DNA of 51,887 nt, taken from positions 1-51,887 of the forward strand of contig CBFGWV010000009.1 in NCBI GenBank assembly GCA_965652545.1, read 5' to 3'. The notes under the pieces are model-generated. The model worked only from the letters and a program-made list of their open reading frames with translations. It did no database searches and was not told the origin of the DNA. Positions 42,015 through 50,450 of this stretch are shown one piece after another; the stretch's first letter is position 1, and each line of letters starts with the position of its first letter. A program made the translations under genes and the position numbers. The stretch comes from CBFGWV01 sp965652545 (GTDB taxonomy: Bacteria > Pseudomonadota > Gammaproteobacteria > Competibacterales > Competibacteraceae).

Positions 42015-42533
42015 ATGACCACGGCGGAAGACACCGACCGCTGGGTGGTCGTGGGGCAGATCAACGGCTTTTATGGCGTGCGCGGCTGGGTAAAGGTGTT
42101 CTCGCAAACCGCCCCCCGCGAAGGTATCGCCGCCTACAAGCCCTTGTACCTCAAGCGTGGCGGAAGCTGGCATCCGATAGTCATTGCCGAAGGCCGTTTG
42201 CAGGGTAAGGGTGTGGTGCTGAAGTTCGAGGGTATCGACGATCGCGATGCGGCCGCAGCCCTGATGGGGGCGGAGCTCGCGGTGAAACGGTCGCAGTTGC
42301 CCCCAACGGCGGCGGACGAATACTACTGGACCGACTTGGTCGGTCTGGCGGTGGTCAACCAGGACGGTGTGGATCTGGGCACCATCGATCATTTGTTCGA
42401 GACCGGTGCCAACGATGTCATCGTGGTACGGGGCGATCGGGAGCGCTTGATCCCGTTCGTGCAGGGCAGCGTCATCAAGCGCGTCGATCTGGCCGCTCGC
42501 CGGATGGATGTCGATTGGGATGCGGACGACTGA
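42015..42533 (+). CDS. rimM: 16S rRNA processing protein
   Basis: Assists maturation of the 30S head by binding S19. 172 residues with an N-terminal beta-barrel (GQINGFYGVRGWVKVFS) and a C-terminal PRC-barrel (YYWTDLVGLAVVNQDG, LIPFVQGSVIKRVDL). Nine bases separate it from rpsP. Confidence 0.97.
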   Translation: MTTAEDTDRWVVVGQINGFYGVRGWVKVFSQTAPREGIAAYKPLYLKRGGSWHPIVIAEGRLQGKGVVLKFEGIDDRDAAAALMGAELAVKRSQLPPTAADEYYWTDLVGLAVVNQDGVDLGTIDHLFETGANDVIVVRGDRERLIPFVQGSVIKRVDLAARRMDVDWDADD

Positions 42534-42535
42534 AC

Positions 42536-43315
42536 ATGCTTTGCATCGATGTGATCACGGTGATGCCGTCGATCATCGACGCGGTGGTAGGGTCGGGTGT
42601 GACGGGGCGTGCCGTCAGTCGCGGGTTGATCGAGGTGAAGACCTGGGATCCGCGCGAGCAGACGAGCGATACCCATCGCACGATCGACGACCGGCCATTC
42701 GGTGGCGGCCCTGGCATGGTCATGCTGGCTGCCCCGCTGGAGGCCACGTTGAAACGGTTGCGGCATGACCGGGCGAGTGGCGCCACGCATGTGGCGTATC
42801 TCAGCCCGCAGGGCGAGCGGCTCGACCAGTCCGGTATCCGGCGGCTTGGCCGGTACGCGCATCTGGTGCTGTTGGCAGGGCGTTACGAAGGTGTCGATGA
42901 ACGCTTCATCGCGCACCGGGTGGACAGCGAATGGTCGCTGGGCGACTACGTCCTCAGCGGCGGTGAGCTGGGCGCGGCGGTCATCATCGATGCATTGGCG
43001 CGGCTTCAGCCGGGCGCGTTGAACACGGCCGAATCGGTCGATCAGGATTCATTCAGTGCGGGCCTGTTGGATTGCCCGCACTACACACGCCCCGAACGGG
43101 TACTGGACCGGGATGTCCCGGCCGTACTGCGCGGGGGTGACCATGGGGCCGTGAAGGCCTGGCGGCGGGAGCAGGCGCTGGAACGCACCTGGTTACGCCG
43201 GCCGGATCTCCTGGCCCAGCGGGCGCTGACCTGCGATGAGGCCAGCCGCTTCGCAACGGTAAGGCGAAATACGATTGAGCCCGGGTGCGAGCCTCTCGCC
43301 CCGGCGGGTGATTAG
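42536..43315 (+). CDS. trmD: tRNA (guanine-N1)-methyltransferase
   Basis: Methylates G37 in tRNAs, preventing frameshifts. 259 residues from ATG 42536, two bases after rimM. SPOUT-fold trefoil-knot motifs: SPQGERLDQ, LLAGRYEGVDERF, SLGDYVLSGGELGA and LDCPHYTRPE. Length and order typical; an upstream GTG at 42515 would overlap rimM. Confidence 0.98.
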   Translation: MLCIDVITVMPSIIDAVVGSGVTGRAVSRGLIEVKTWDPREQTSDTHRTIDDRPFGGGPGMVMLAAPLEATLKRLRHDRASGATHVAYLSPQGERLDQSGIRRLGRYAHLVLLAGRYEGVDERFIAHRVDSEWSLGDYVLSGGELGAAVIIDALARLQPGALNTAESVDQDSFSAGLLDCPHYTRPERVLDRDVPAVLRGGDHGAVKAWRREQALERTWLRRPDLLAQRALTCDEASRFATVRRNTIEPGCEPLAPAGD

Positions 43316-43330
43316 CGGAGACGAAGTGCC

Positions 43331-43678
43331 ATGAGCAACATCATCGAGCAGTTGGAACAAGAGCAGGCCACCCGCGAGGTGCCTCAGTTCGGGCCGGGCG
43401 ATACCGTCGAGGTGTTCGTCAAGGTGAAGGAAGGCACTCGCGAACGTCTGCAGGCGTTCGAGGGTGTGGTGATCGCCAAGCGCAATCGCGGCATGAACTC
43501 CGCGTTCACAGTGCGCAAGATCTCCCACGGTGAGGGGGTGGAGCGCGTATTTCCCACCTACAGCCCGAAGATTGCCGACATCAAGGTCAAACGACGTGGC
43601 GATGTGCGCCGCGCCAAGCTCTACTACCTGCGCGGGCTGGAAGGCAAGGCCGCCCGCATCAAGGAAAAGTTGGGCTGA
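43331..43678 (+). CDS. rplS: 50S ribosomal protein L19
   Basis: 115 residues: IEQLEQEQATREVPQFGPGD at the start, then RLQAFEGVVIAKRNRG, SFTVRKIS-like FTVRKISHGEGVERVFP and RRAKLYYLRGLEGKAAR. Last gene of the operon, with an intrinsic terminator 64 bases on. Confidence 0.98.
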   Translation: MSNIIEQLEQEQATREVPQFGPGDTVEVFVKVKEGTRERLQAFEGVVIAKRNRGMNSAFTVRKISHGEGVERVFPTYSPKIADIKVKRRGDVRRAKLYYLRGLEGKAARIKEKLG

Positions 43679-43741
43679 TCGTGTCCTGGAGGGGCCCGGT
43701 GCCGACAGCACCACCGGACCGCTCATGGCAACGACGTAGTC

Positions 43742-43773
43742 AAAGGGGTGACCGGAAACGGCCGCCCCTTTTT
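43742..43773 (+). terminator. Intrinsic terminator after rplS
   Basis: AAAGGGG (43742-43748) pairs with CCCCTTT, with an inner CCG-GAAA-CGG hairpin, followed by a T-run (43769-43773). It ends the rpsP operon; the next gene begins 35 bases later. Confidence 0.85.
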
Positions 43774-43808
43774 GTTTGGACGATACGACCATAAGGCAGG
43801 AGACCACG

Positions 43809-44624
43809 ATGACATCTCCCTACGTAGACTGGCTGGGCACGGTTGTGGCTCTGGCGGTCAATGCCAGCGCCAAGATCATGGCGATCTACGACAGTGCATC
43901 CGTGATGGTGGAGACCAAGGACGATGACAGCCCCTTGACCATCGCCGATTTGGCGTCGCATGAGGCGCTGGTCGAGGGCTTGAATCGGCTGACGCCGGAT
44001 ATCCCCGTCTTGTCGGAAGAGGCCGCTGGGGTGGACCCCGAGATCCGCCTGGGTTGGCAGCGTTTCTGGTTGGTGGATCCTCTGGACGGTACCAAGGAGT
44101 TCATCAAGCGCAACGGAGAGTTCACCGTCAACATCGCCCTGGTTGAAGACAATCACCCGGTCATGGGCGTCGTCTGGGTGCCGGCCCGCAATATGGGGTA
44201 TTTCGCCATTCGTGGAGAGGGTGCGTTCCGTCAGGTGGAGGGTGAGGCGCCGCAGCGTCTCCAGGTGCAGTTGCCGGCCTCCCAGCCGCCGCGCGTGGTG
44301 GGCAGCCGCTCTCACGCCGGCGAGTCGCTTCAGGCCTATCTGGGGGCGCTGGGTGAGCATGAGATGGTGCCAGTGGGTAGTGCGCTGAAGTTTTGCCTGG
44401 TGGCGGAGGGAACGGCGGATGTCTATCCTCGGCTCGGCCCCACCTGGGCGTGGGATACCGCGGCGGCACAATGCGTGGTTGAAGAATCTGGCGGACGGGT
44501 CGTCGACGCCAAGGGCCAGCCTCTGCGGTACAACACCCGCGAAGATTTGCGCAACGGTTTCTTTATCGTCTACGGCGACCCATCCCGCGATTGGCTGGCC
44601 CCGTTGTCGGCCGTTGCGGAGTAA
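43809..44624 (+). CDS. cysQ: 3'(2'),5'-bisphosphate nucleotidase
   Basis: Converts PAP to AMP and phosphate, clearing the inhibitor formed by sulfotransferases and PAPS reductase. 271 residues from ATG 43809 (GGCAGGAG just upstream). Inositol-monophosphatase fold with the metal-binding WLVDPLDGTKEF near 85-96, SPLTIADLASHEAL near 38, and TWAWDTAAAQCVVEESGG near 214. A role in sulfate assimilation is standard; here it may also serve the two sulfotransferases of the polysaccharide locus. Confidence 0.93.
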   Translation: MTSPYVDWLGTVVALAVNASAKIMAIYDSASVMVETKDDDSPLTIADLASHEALVEGLNRLTPDIPVLSEEAAGVDPEIRLGWQRFWLVDPLDGTKEFIKRNGEFTVNIALVEDNHPVMGVVWVPARNMGYFAIRGEGAFRQVEGEAPQRLQVQLPASQPPRVVGSRSHAGESLQAYLGALGEHEMVPVGSALKFCLVAEGTADVYPRLGPTWAWDTAAAQCVVEESGGRVVDAKGQPLRYNTREDLRNGFFIVYGDPSRDWLAPLSAVAE

Positions 44625-44700
44625 CGGCGCCTTCTGAGCGGGTCTGCCCAAGGCCCGCCCCGCCCAGCAGGCTCACCCCGGTGGCCGTTCGGTGTTCGCC

Positions 44701-44728
44701 CTTGAACTGCGTTCGATCGTCCCCATGT
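44701..44728 (+). promoter_or_regulatory. Sigma-32 heat-shock promoter of htpG
   Basis: CTTGAA (44701-44706) and CCCCATGT (44721-44728) are separated by 14 bases, nearly the full sigma-32 consensus (CTTGAAA then CCCCATNT). It lies 46 bases before the htpG start. Confidence 0.85.
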
Positions 44729-44774
44729 TCCGGACACCATAAATCCGTTCCATACCAGGGAGTGTCGTGTTTCC

Positions 44775-46685
44775 ATGAGCCAGGCGGAATCGATTGAAAC
44801 CCGAGGGTTCCAGGCTGAGGTGAAGCAGTTGCTTCATCTCATGATCCACAGCCTGTATTCCAACAAAGAGATTTTCCTCCGCGAGTTGATCTCGAACGCG
44901 TCGGATGCCTGCGACAAGCTGCGTTTCCAGGCCCTGGCGGACGATTCGCTGTACGGTGACGATCCGCAACTGTGCATCCGCGTCGAGGCGGACAAGACCG
45001 CGCGTACGATCACGATCACGGACAACGGTATCGGCATGAGCCGTGATGAGGTGATCGAGAACATCGGCACCATCGCCCGTTCCGGTACGCGGTCGTTCCT
45101 CGAAAAGCTCACCGGTGATCAGGCCAAAGACGCCCGCTTGATCGGCCAGTTCGGCGTCGGGTTCTATTCCGCGTTCATCGTTGCCGACAAGGTTACGCTG
45201 ACTACCCGTCGTGCGGACCTTTCGGCCGACCAAGCCGTGCGTTGGAGTTCCGACGGTGCGGGCGAATATACGCTGGAGAACGTGTCCCGGGCGCCTCGTG
45301 GCACCGAGGTGGTGCTTCATCTGAAGGCCGAGGAAGACGGCTTCCTTGAGCCGTGGCAGCTGCGCAGCATCATTACGCGCTATTCCGATCACATCGGCAT
45401 CCCGGTCCAGTTGAAGACTGAGCGCCCATCCGAACTCGAGAACGCTCCGCCGGTAGCGGAGTGGGAGCAGGTGAACCAGGCGACGGCATTGTGGGCGCGG
45501 CCGCGTAATGAAATCACCGACGATGAGTACCAGGAGTTCTACAAGCACGTCGCTCATGACATGGAGGCACCGCTGACCTGGACCCACAACCGGGTCGAAG
45601 GCCGGCAGGAGTACACGGCGCTGTTGTATCTGCCGAAGAACCCGCCCTTTGACTTGTGGGATCGGGATCGGCGCCACGGCATCAAGCTCTATGTGCAGCG
45701 GGTGTTCATCATGGACGATGCCGAGCATCTGATGCCCGGCTATCTTCGCTTCGTTCGCGGTGTCATCGACTCCAACGATTTGCCGCTCAACGTGTCCCGC
45801 GAGATTCTGCAGGGCAATCGCATCGTCGACGGCATCCGCGCCGGCTGCGTCAAGAAGGTCCTGGGCTTGTTGGAGGACTTGGCCAAGGACAAGCCCGAAG
45901 ACTACCAGGCGTTCTGGAACGCCTTTGGCCGTGTGCTCAAGGAAGGCCCGGGAGAAGATTTCGCCAATCGCGACACGTTGGCGAAACTACTGCGTTTTGC
46001 ATCCACTCAAAGCGACGATGCAGCGCAGACGGTTTCCCTGTCTGATTACGTCGCCCGCATGAAGCCCGGTCAGGACAAGATCTACTACATCACCGCCGAC
46101 AGCCATCAGGGGGCGAAGAACAGTCCCCATCTGGAGATCTTCCGCAAGAAAGGTGTGGAAGTGCTCCTGTTGTCGGATCGGGTCGACGAATGGTTGGTGG
46201 CCCATCTCAATGAGTTCGACGGCAAGTCTCTGGCCTCGGTGGCCAAAGGTGGGGTGTCTCTCGAGGGCATAGGCGCCGATGACGACGACTCGCAGAGTGC
46301 CGACAAGCCGGACGAAAAGGCGCTCGAGCCTTTGATGAAGCGCATCAAGGATGTACTGGGCGACAGCGTGGGAGAGGTTCGCATCAGTCAGCGACTGACC
46401 GATTCCCCAGCCTGTCTGGTGGCTGACGAGCACGCGCTGTCCGGGCATCTGGAGCGTCTACTCAAGGATGCCGGCCAGTCGGTGCCGGCAACCAGCCGCC
46501 ACCTCGAGCTCAATCCCGGTCATGCACTTGTCAAGCGTCTTGAGGTCGAAGCGGATGGCAAGCGTTTCGAGGATTGGTGTCACTTGCTGTACGACCAGGC
46601 CTGGTTGGCCGAAGGTGGGCAGCTTGAAGACCCCAGCCAGTTCGTGCGTCGTCTGAATGGTGTTCTGCTCGATCTGGCCGGTTAG
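44775..46685 (+). CDS. htpG: Hsp90 chaperone HtpG
   Basis: Dimeric ATP-dependent chaperone of the cytosol. 636 residues. GHKL ATPase domain: NKEIFLRELISNASDACDK near 32-50, TITDNGIGMSRDEVIENIG near 77, GQFGVGFYSAFIVADKV near 124. Middle domain: FIMDDAEHLMPGYLRFVRG and SNDLPLNVSREILQ. The C-terminal domain ends without the eukaryotic MEEVD, as usual. A sigma-32-type promoter precedes it and a hairpin follows. Confidence 0.98.
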   Translation: MSQAESIETRGFQAEVKQLLHLMIHSLYSNKEIFLRELISNASDACDKLRFQALADDSLYGDDPQLCIRVEADKTARTITITDNGIGMSRDEVIENIGTIARSGTRSFLEKLTGDQAKDARLIGQFGVGFYSAFIVADKVTLTTRRADLSADQAVRWSSDGAGEYTLENVSRAPRGTEVVLHLKAEEDGFLEPWQLRSIITRYSDHIGIPVQLKTERPSELENAPPVAEWEQVNQATALWARPRNEITDDEYQEFYKHVAHDMEAPLTWTHNRVEGRQEYTALLYLPKNPPFDLWDRDRRHGIKLYVQRVFIMDDAEHLMPGYLRFVRGVIDSNDLPLNVSREILQGNRIVDGIRAGCVKKVLGLLEDLAKDKPEDYQAFWNAFGRVLKEGPGEDFANRDTLAKLLRFASTQSDDAAQTVSLSDYVARMKPGQDKIYYITADSHQGAKNSPHLEIFRKKGVEVLLLSDRVDEWLVAHLNEFDGKSLASVAKGGVSLEGIGADDDDSQSADKPDEKALEPLMKRIKDVLGDSVGEVRISQRLTDSPACLVADEHALSGHLERLLKDAGQSVPATSRHLELNPGHALVKRLEVEADGKRFEDWCHLLYDQAWLAEGGQLEDPSQFVRRLNGVLLDLAG

Positions 46686-46706
46686 CCTCGGCGCTGCTAT
46701 GTTCCA

Positions 46707-46735
46707 GAGGTGGCCGGCGACTGCCCGGCCACCTC
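46707..46735 (+). terminator. Hairpin after htpG
   Basis: GAGGTGGCCGG (46707-46717) and CCGGCCACCTC (46725-46735) form a perfect 11-bp stem with a 7-base loop, 21 bases after the htpG stop. There is no T-run, so termination may be partial and the CBS gene 27 bases on may be read through. Confidence 0.5.
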
Positions 46736-46762
46736 GTAATGCGCTGCAAGAGGGTCGCCACT

Positions 46763-47191
46763 ATGCGCATCCAGGATGTCTTGCACGAAAAAGGCGAAGG
46801 CGCGATCTGTGTCGCACCCGATGCCAGCATCGCGGAGGCGATCACGCTCATGAGCGAACGCCGCGTGGGTGCCGTGCTGATCATGGCCGATAACGGATTA
46901 CCTGCAGGGATTCTCAGCGAACGGGACATTGTGCGGCTCTACGCCCGCGGACAGCATGATTTCGAGTCGCTGAGGGTGGTCAACTGCATGACTGCGGACC
47001 CGGTTACCACGACGCCCGACACACCGGTCGACGCGGCCTTGGCCCAGATGACCGCGGGGCGGTTCCGGCATTTACCGGTATTGCGCGATGGCCGGGTGTG
47101 CGGGGTGGTTTCCATCGGTGATCTGGTCAAGGCGCGACTGCGCGAAGCCACGGAAGAGGCCCAGTCCCTGCGCGACTATATTCTTTCGTGA
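46763..47191 (+). CDS. Two-CBS-domain protein
   Basis: 142 residues from ATG 46763 (GAGGGT upstream; a GTG/ATG at 46739 is in frame but less well placed). CBS 1 at about 8-62 (VAPDASIAEAITLMSERRVG, GILSERDIVR) and CBS 2 at about 75-132 (TTTPDTPVDAALAQM, RHLPVLRDGRVCGVVSIGDLV). No enzyme or channel domain. Such stand-alone pairs bind adenine nucleotides and regulate other proteins. Its stop overlaps the next start. Confidence 0.93.
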   Translation: MRIQDVLHEKGEGAICVAPDASIAEAITLMSERRVGAVLIMADNGLPAGILSERDIVRLYARGQHDFESLRVVNCMTADPVTTTPDTPVDAALAQMTAGRFRHLPVLRDGRVCGVVSIGDLVKARLREATEEAQSLRDYILS

Positions 47192-47619
47192 GCGAAGCGC
47201 CCTTCTGGACGCGGCCGTTGTCGACATTGAGCCCGGATGAATGGGAGGCATTGTGTGACGGCTGTGGTCGCTGCTGCCTGCATAAACTCGAGGACGAGGA
47301 TGATGGACGCCGCTATCTGACCAATGTGGCTTGTCGTCTGCTCGACCTGAAAACATGCCGGTGCGGCAACTATGCCCAGCGCCAGCGGTATGTCCCCGAC
47401 TGTGTCAGCCTAACGGCCGACACTGTGGCGAGTTTCGACTGGCTGCCACCGACCTGTGCATATCGTCTACGTGCCCAGGGCGATCCCTTGCCATCCTGGC
47501 ACCCGTTGATCAACGGTCGTCAGGGTAGCGTCCATGCCGTGGGCGTGTCGGTTCGCGGCTGGGCGGTTTCAGAAGACGACGTCGACGATCCAGAGGATCA
47601 CATCATCGGGCCTCTATGA
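47188..47619 (+). CDS. YcgN-family cysteine-cluster protein
   Basis: 143 residues of the YcgN/UPF0260 family. Cysteines in LCDGCGRCCLHK, NVACRLLD, CRCGNY and VPDC probably bind zinc or an iron-sulfur group; WLPPTCAYR and PSWHPLINGR are the usual conserved segments. GTG 47188 overlaps the CBS gene stop. Biochemical role unknown. Confidence 0.9.
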   Translation: MSEAPFWTRPLSTLSPDEWEALCDGCGRCCLHKLEDEDDGRRYLTNVACRLLDLKTCRCGNYAQRQRYVPDCVSLTADTVASFDWLPPTCAYRLRAQGDPLPSWHPLINGRQGSVHAVGVSVRGWAVSEDDVDDPEDHIIGPL

Positions 47620-47691
47620 CTGCGCTAAGCGCCTGACCGGGCCGGCTCGCGGTACACTCAGCGCTTCCGTAACCCGCGTCGGACGACTTCC

Positions 47692-48567
47692 ATGTGCGAG
47701 CTTCTGGGCATGAGCGCCAACGTGCCCACCGATATTCGCTTCAGCTTTACCGGCTTGATGCAACGCGGCGGGCGCACCGGCCCACACGCCGATGGTTGGG
47801 GCATTGCGTTCTACGATGGCGTAGCGGCCCGCTGCTTTCATGATCCACTTCCCAGTTGCGAATCCGAAATCGCGAAGCTGGTTCAACATTGTTCGATCAA
47901 GAGCACTGTGGTCATCAGCCATATCCGTCGCGCCAATCGTGGGCGGGTGTGTCTGGCCAACACTCACCCTTTCTGTCGCGAGCTCTGGGGGCGGCATTGG
48001 GTGTTCGCCCACAATGGCCAGATCAAGGGCATCAAACGTCTACCGCTGGTTCACTACCGTCCGGTGGGAACCACCGACAGTGAATATGCCTTCTGTTGGC
48101 TGCTCGACCGGATCCGCGATGCGTTCCCGAAGCCGCCGCGGCGACCGGCGGCGTTGCGCCGCCTCATCGCTCGCTTGTGCAGTGAGCTGGCCGCGCGCGG
48201 GGTGTTCAATATGCTGTTGTCCGACGGCCGGCTGTTGTACGCCTTCTGCGGCACGCGGCTGACCTGGTTGACCCGGCGCGCGCCGTTCGGTCCCGCGCAA
48301 CTGACCGATGCCGATCTGGAAGTCGATTTCGAGAAGGAAACCACGCCCAGGGATGTCGTCACCGTCATTGCCACCCAGGCCCTGACAAGCAATGAAACCT
48401 GGACGGAAATGCAGCCCGGGGAGTTGGTGGTGTTCGACAATGGCGAGGCCGAGCGTTGGCCTCAGGCACCGGACAAGCGTGGAGTGAATGCCGGTTCCGC
48501 CATCGGAGGCCGGTCCCGCGGTGCATCCAGTACGGACACGGCACCTCGCCAGCGTCGCGTCCAGTAA
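47692..48567 (+). CDS. Class II glutamine amidotransferase (YafJ-like)
   Basis: 291 residues. The catalytic Cys follows the initiator Met: MCELLGMSANVP. Other Ntn-hydrolase features: GLMQRGGRTGPHADGWGIAF, THPFCRELWGRHWVFAHNGQIKG in two segments, and GTTDSEYAFCWLLD. Relatives include YafJ; the acceptor of the ammonia is not known. The last 35 or so residues are Arg/Ala/Gly-rich and read through into the 3' end of the opposite-strand NlpC/P60 gene, probably a tail gained by loss of an earlier stop. Confidence 0.9.
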   Translation: MCELLGMSANVPTDIRFSFTGLMQRGGRTGPHADGWGIAFYDGVAARCFHDPLPSCESEIAKLVQHCSIKSTVVISHIRRANRGRVCLANTHPFCRELWGRHWVFAHNGQIKGIKRLPLVHYRPVGTTDSEYAFCWLLDRIRDAFPKPPRRPAALRRLIARLCSELAARGVFNMLLSDGRLLYAFCGTRLTWLTRRAPFGPAQLTDADLEVDFEKETTPRDVVTVIATQALTSNETWTEMQPGELVVFDNGEAERWPQAPDKRGVNAGSAIGGRSRGASSTDTAPRQRRVQ

Positions 48568-48983
48568 GGCGACTCCACCGCCACGCGCCGGACGCTTCCA
48601 CCGCCGGAAGAGGCGTGAATCATCTGTCCGTTGCCTACATAGATGCCTACATGAGAGACACCGCCGCCATCGATATCGAAGAACAGCAGGTCGCCGGGTA
48701 CCAGTTTGTTCTGCGGACGACCGGCAGTGAACTGCTCCTTGGTGCTGCGCGGTAAGTCGATGCCGGCCCGGCCGAAGGCGAACCGGGTCAACCCGCTGCA
48801 ATCCATGCCGGTTGCGGGGGATTCGCCGCCGTATCGGTAGGGGACACCGACAAGGCGGTGTGCCTCGGCGACGATTCGCGCCCGCTGCGGATCGTTGATC
48901 GTCACCTGCGGGGGCATGGGCGGTGTGCTCGAGCATCCGGCCATTACCCATGCCATCGTCATTGCAATCAGTAGATGTCGCAT
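48462..48983 (-). CDS. NlpC/P60-family lipoprotein peptidase
   Basis: 173 residues from ATG 48983; the frame is open further but this start gives a normal lipoprotein signal with lipobox VMAGC (Cys17). Catalytic residues of the cell-wall peptidase domain are present: Cys62 in GMDCSGLTRFAF, His111 in VSHVGIYVG and His123 in MIHASSG. Expected to cleave peptidoglycan stem peptides from the outer membrane, as Spr/NlpC. Its last 106 bases overlap the amidotransferase gene on the other strand. Confidence 0.92.
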   Translation of the reverse strand: MRHLLIAMTMAWVMAGCSSTPPMPPQVTINDPQRARIVAEAHRLVGVPYRYGGESPATGMDCSGLTRFAFGRAGIDLPRSTKEQFTAGRPQNKLVPGDLLFFDIDGGGVSHVGIYVGNGQMIHASSGGGSVRRVAVESPYWTRRWRGAVSVLDAPRDRPPMAEPAFTPRLSGA

Positions 48984-49089
48984 TGCTTGAGGTATCGGTC
49001 CATTCGCGAAAGTATAGGCTGGGCGTGCAACCATCTGCCTATGTTAAGGTCCACGCTCAATCACGCCGCAACCCAAAATGGAGCGCATC

Positions 49090-49569
49090 ATGAAAGCCGA
49101 AAGCGGGACGGTCGTCTCCCTGCATTACACTCTCACCGACGATTCCGGCGAGGTGTTGGACTCCAGTCGCGGTGGTGAGCCCTTCGCATACCTTCATGGT
49201 CACGGCAACATCGTACCGGGTCTGGAAAAGGCATTGGAAGGCCAGGAGGCCGGTCATCAGGCGCAGGTGCGTGTCGAGCCCGAAGAGGGTTACGGCGAAC
49301 ACCAGCCACAAGCGGTCATCAACGTGCCTCGTGATCAGTTCCCCGAGGGCGAGGCCATCGAGGTGGGCATGCGTGTGCACGGGGAAGGCCCCGGCGGTGT
49401 CATGACCTTCACGGTGGTGTCCATGGGGGTCGAGCACATCCAACTCGATGCAAACCACCCGTTGGCCGGCAAGCATCTGAACTTCGATGTTGAGATCCTG
49501 GACGTGCGTGAGGCGACCGCCGAGGAGAAAGACCACGGCCATGTCCACGATGGTGAGCATCACCACTGA
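49090..49569 (+). CDS. slyD: FKBP-type peptidyl-prolyl isomerase SlyD
   Basis: 159 residues. ATG 49090 is preferred because GGAG lies six bases upstream; ATG 49078 would overlap that site. FKBP/IF-domain pattern: VSLHYTLTDDSGEVLDSS, LHGHGNIVPGLEKALEGQ, GYGEHQPQAVINVPRDQFP, HPLAGKHLNFDVEIL. The C-terminus is short and histidine-rich (DHGHVHDGEHHH), much shorter than the E. coli metal-binding tail but likely still able to bind nickel. Confidence 0.94.
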   Translation: MKAESGTVVSLHYTLTDDSGEVLDSSRGGEPFAYLHGHGNIVPGLEKALEGQEAGHQAQVRVEPEEGYGEHQPQAVINVPRDQFPEGEAIEVGMRVHGEGPGGVMTFTVVSMGVEHIQLDANHPLAGKHLNFDVEILDVREATAEEKDHGHVHDGEHHH

Positions 49570-49598
49570 TGTCGGTGGGCCCCGGGGGCTCGCGCATC

Positions 49599-49627
49599 TT
49601 GTGCGCAGCGGTTCCAGGGGATAGATT
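49599..49627 (+). promoter_or_regulatory. Weak candidate promoter for minCDE
   Basis: TTGTGC (49599-49604) and TAGATT (49622-49627) with a 17-base spacer, in the gap between slyD and minC. Each box is only a partial match. A strong palindrome lies downstream of it, which would have to be read through. Confidence 0.25.
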
Positions 49628-49659
49628 CGTGCCCACGAAAGCAGGCTCGTGGTCTGCCC

Positions 49660-49683
49660 GGGCCGGCGATCGATCGCCGGCCC
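49660..49683 (+). terminator. 24-base perfect palindrome before minC
   Basis: GGGCCGGCGATC and its exact complement GATCGCCGGCCC abut without a loop base, followed by TTT. It probably ends the slyD transcript, though the T-run is short; as DNA it is also a symmetric protein-binding site. It ends 20 bases before the minC ATG. Confidence 0.5.
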
Positions 49684-49703
49684 TTTACCTATTCGGCAAC
49701 TGA

Positions 49704-50411
49704 ATGGCCCCGGAAAACGCTCTGCCTACACCCCATACCGACCCCTTCGAGCTGAAGGGCAGCCTCTTCACCCTCACTGTAATGCGTCTTGTCCGGACAG
49801 ATCTGGAGGCCATCGAGCGGGCGCTCGCGGCCAAGGTCGCCCAGGCGCCGGGTTTCTTCGACCGCGTTCCGGTGGTGATAGACCTCGAGGCGTTGGCGGC
49901 TCACTTGGTGGTGGATTTCAACGGCTTGGTTACGATCGTGCGGGCACAAGGTATGGTGCCTGTCGGTGTCCGTCACGGTTCGAGCGGGCAGCAGAACGCC
50001 GCGTTGGCAGCCGGCCTGGCGTTGCTGCCCGAGTCACGGCCCGCACCCAAGCGCAATGACGCCGCCGGCGCGCTCGCCAAGCGCAGCAGGTTGGTTACGA
50101 CGCCGGTCCGCTCGGGGCAGCAACTGTATGCCGCCGAGGGTGATCTGGTCGTTACCGGTACCGTCAGCGCCGGTGCGGAATTGCTCGCCGATGGGCACAT
50201 CCATGTGTATGGCGCGTTGCGCGGCCGGGCACTTGCCGGTGTCAAGGGCGATACCACCGCGCGGATCTTCTGCCAATCGTTGGAGGCGGAGCTGGTGTCG
50301 GTGGCCGGTCATTATCGGGTGATCGAGACGACGGTGCCGGAGTTGCGTGGCAAGCCTGTGCAGGTGTTTCTGGATGGCGACAAATTGTGTATAGAGCCGC
50401 TGGCACGTTGA
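49704..50411 (+). CDS. minC: Septum-site inhibitor MinC
   Basis: Blocks FtsZ assembly away from mid-cell. 235 residues: N-terminal MinC domain (FELKGSLFTLTVMRLV, PVVIDLEAL, NGLVTIVRAQGMVPVGVRHG), a variable linker (about 110-135), and the C-terminal beta-helix (TPVRSGQQLYAAEGDLVV, HVYGALRGRALAGVKGD, RIFCQSLEAELVSVAGHY). First of minCDE. Confidence 0.97.
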   Translation: MAPENALPTPHTDPFELKGSLFTLTVMRLVRTDLEAIERALAAKVAQAPGFFDRVPVVIDLEALAAHLVVDFNGLVTIVRAQGMVPVGVRHGSSGQQNAALAAGLALLPESRPAPKRNDAAGALAKRSRLVTTPVRSGQQLYAAEGDLVVTGTVSAGAELLADGHIHVYGALRGRALAGVKGDTTARIFCQSLEAELVSVAGHYRVIETTVPELRGKPVQVFLDGDKLCIEPLAR

Positions 50412-50450
50412 GCCGGCGACGCGGATCTTGAGTCTTCGGGAGGAACGGAA

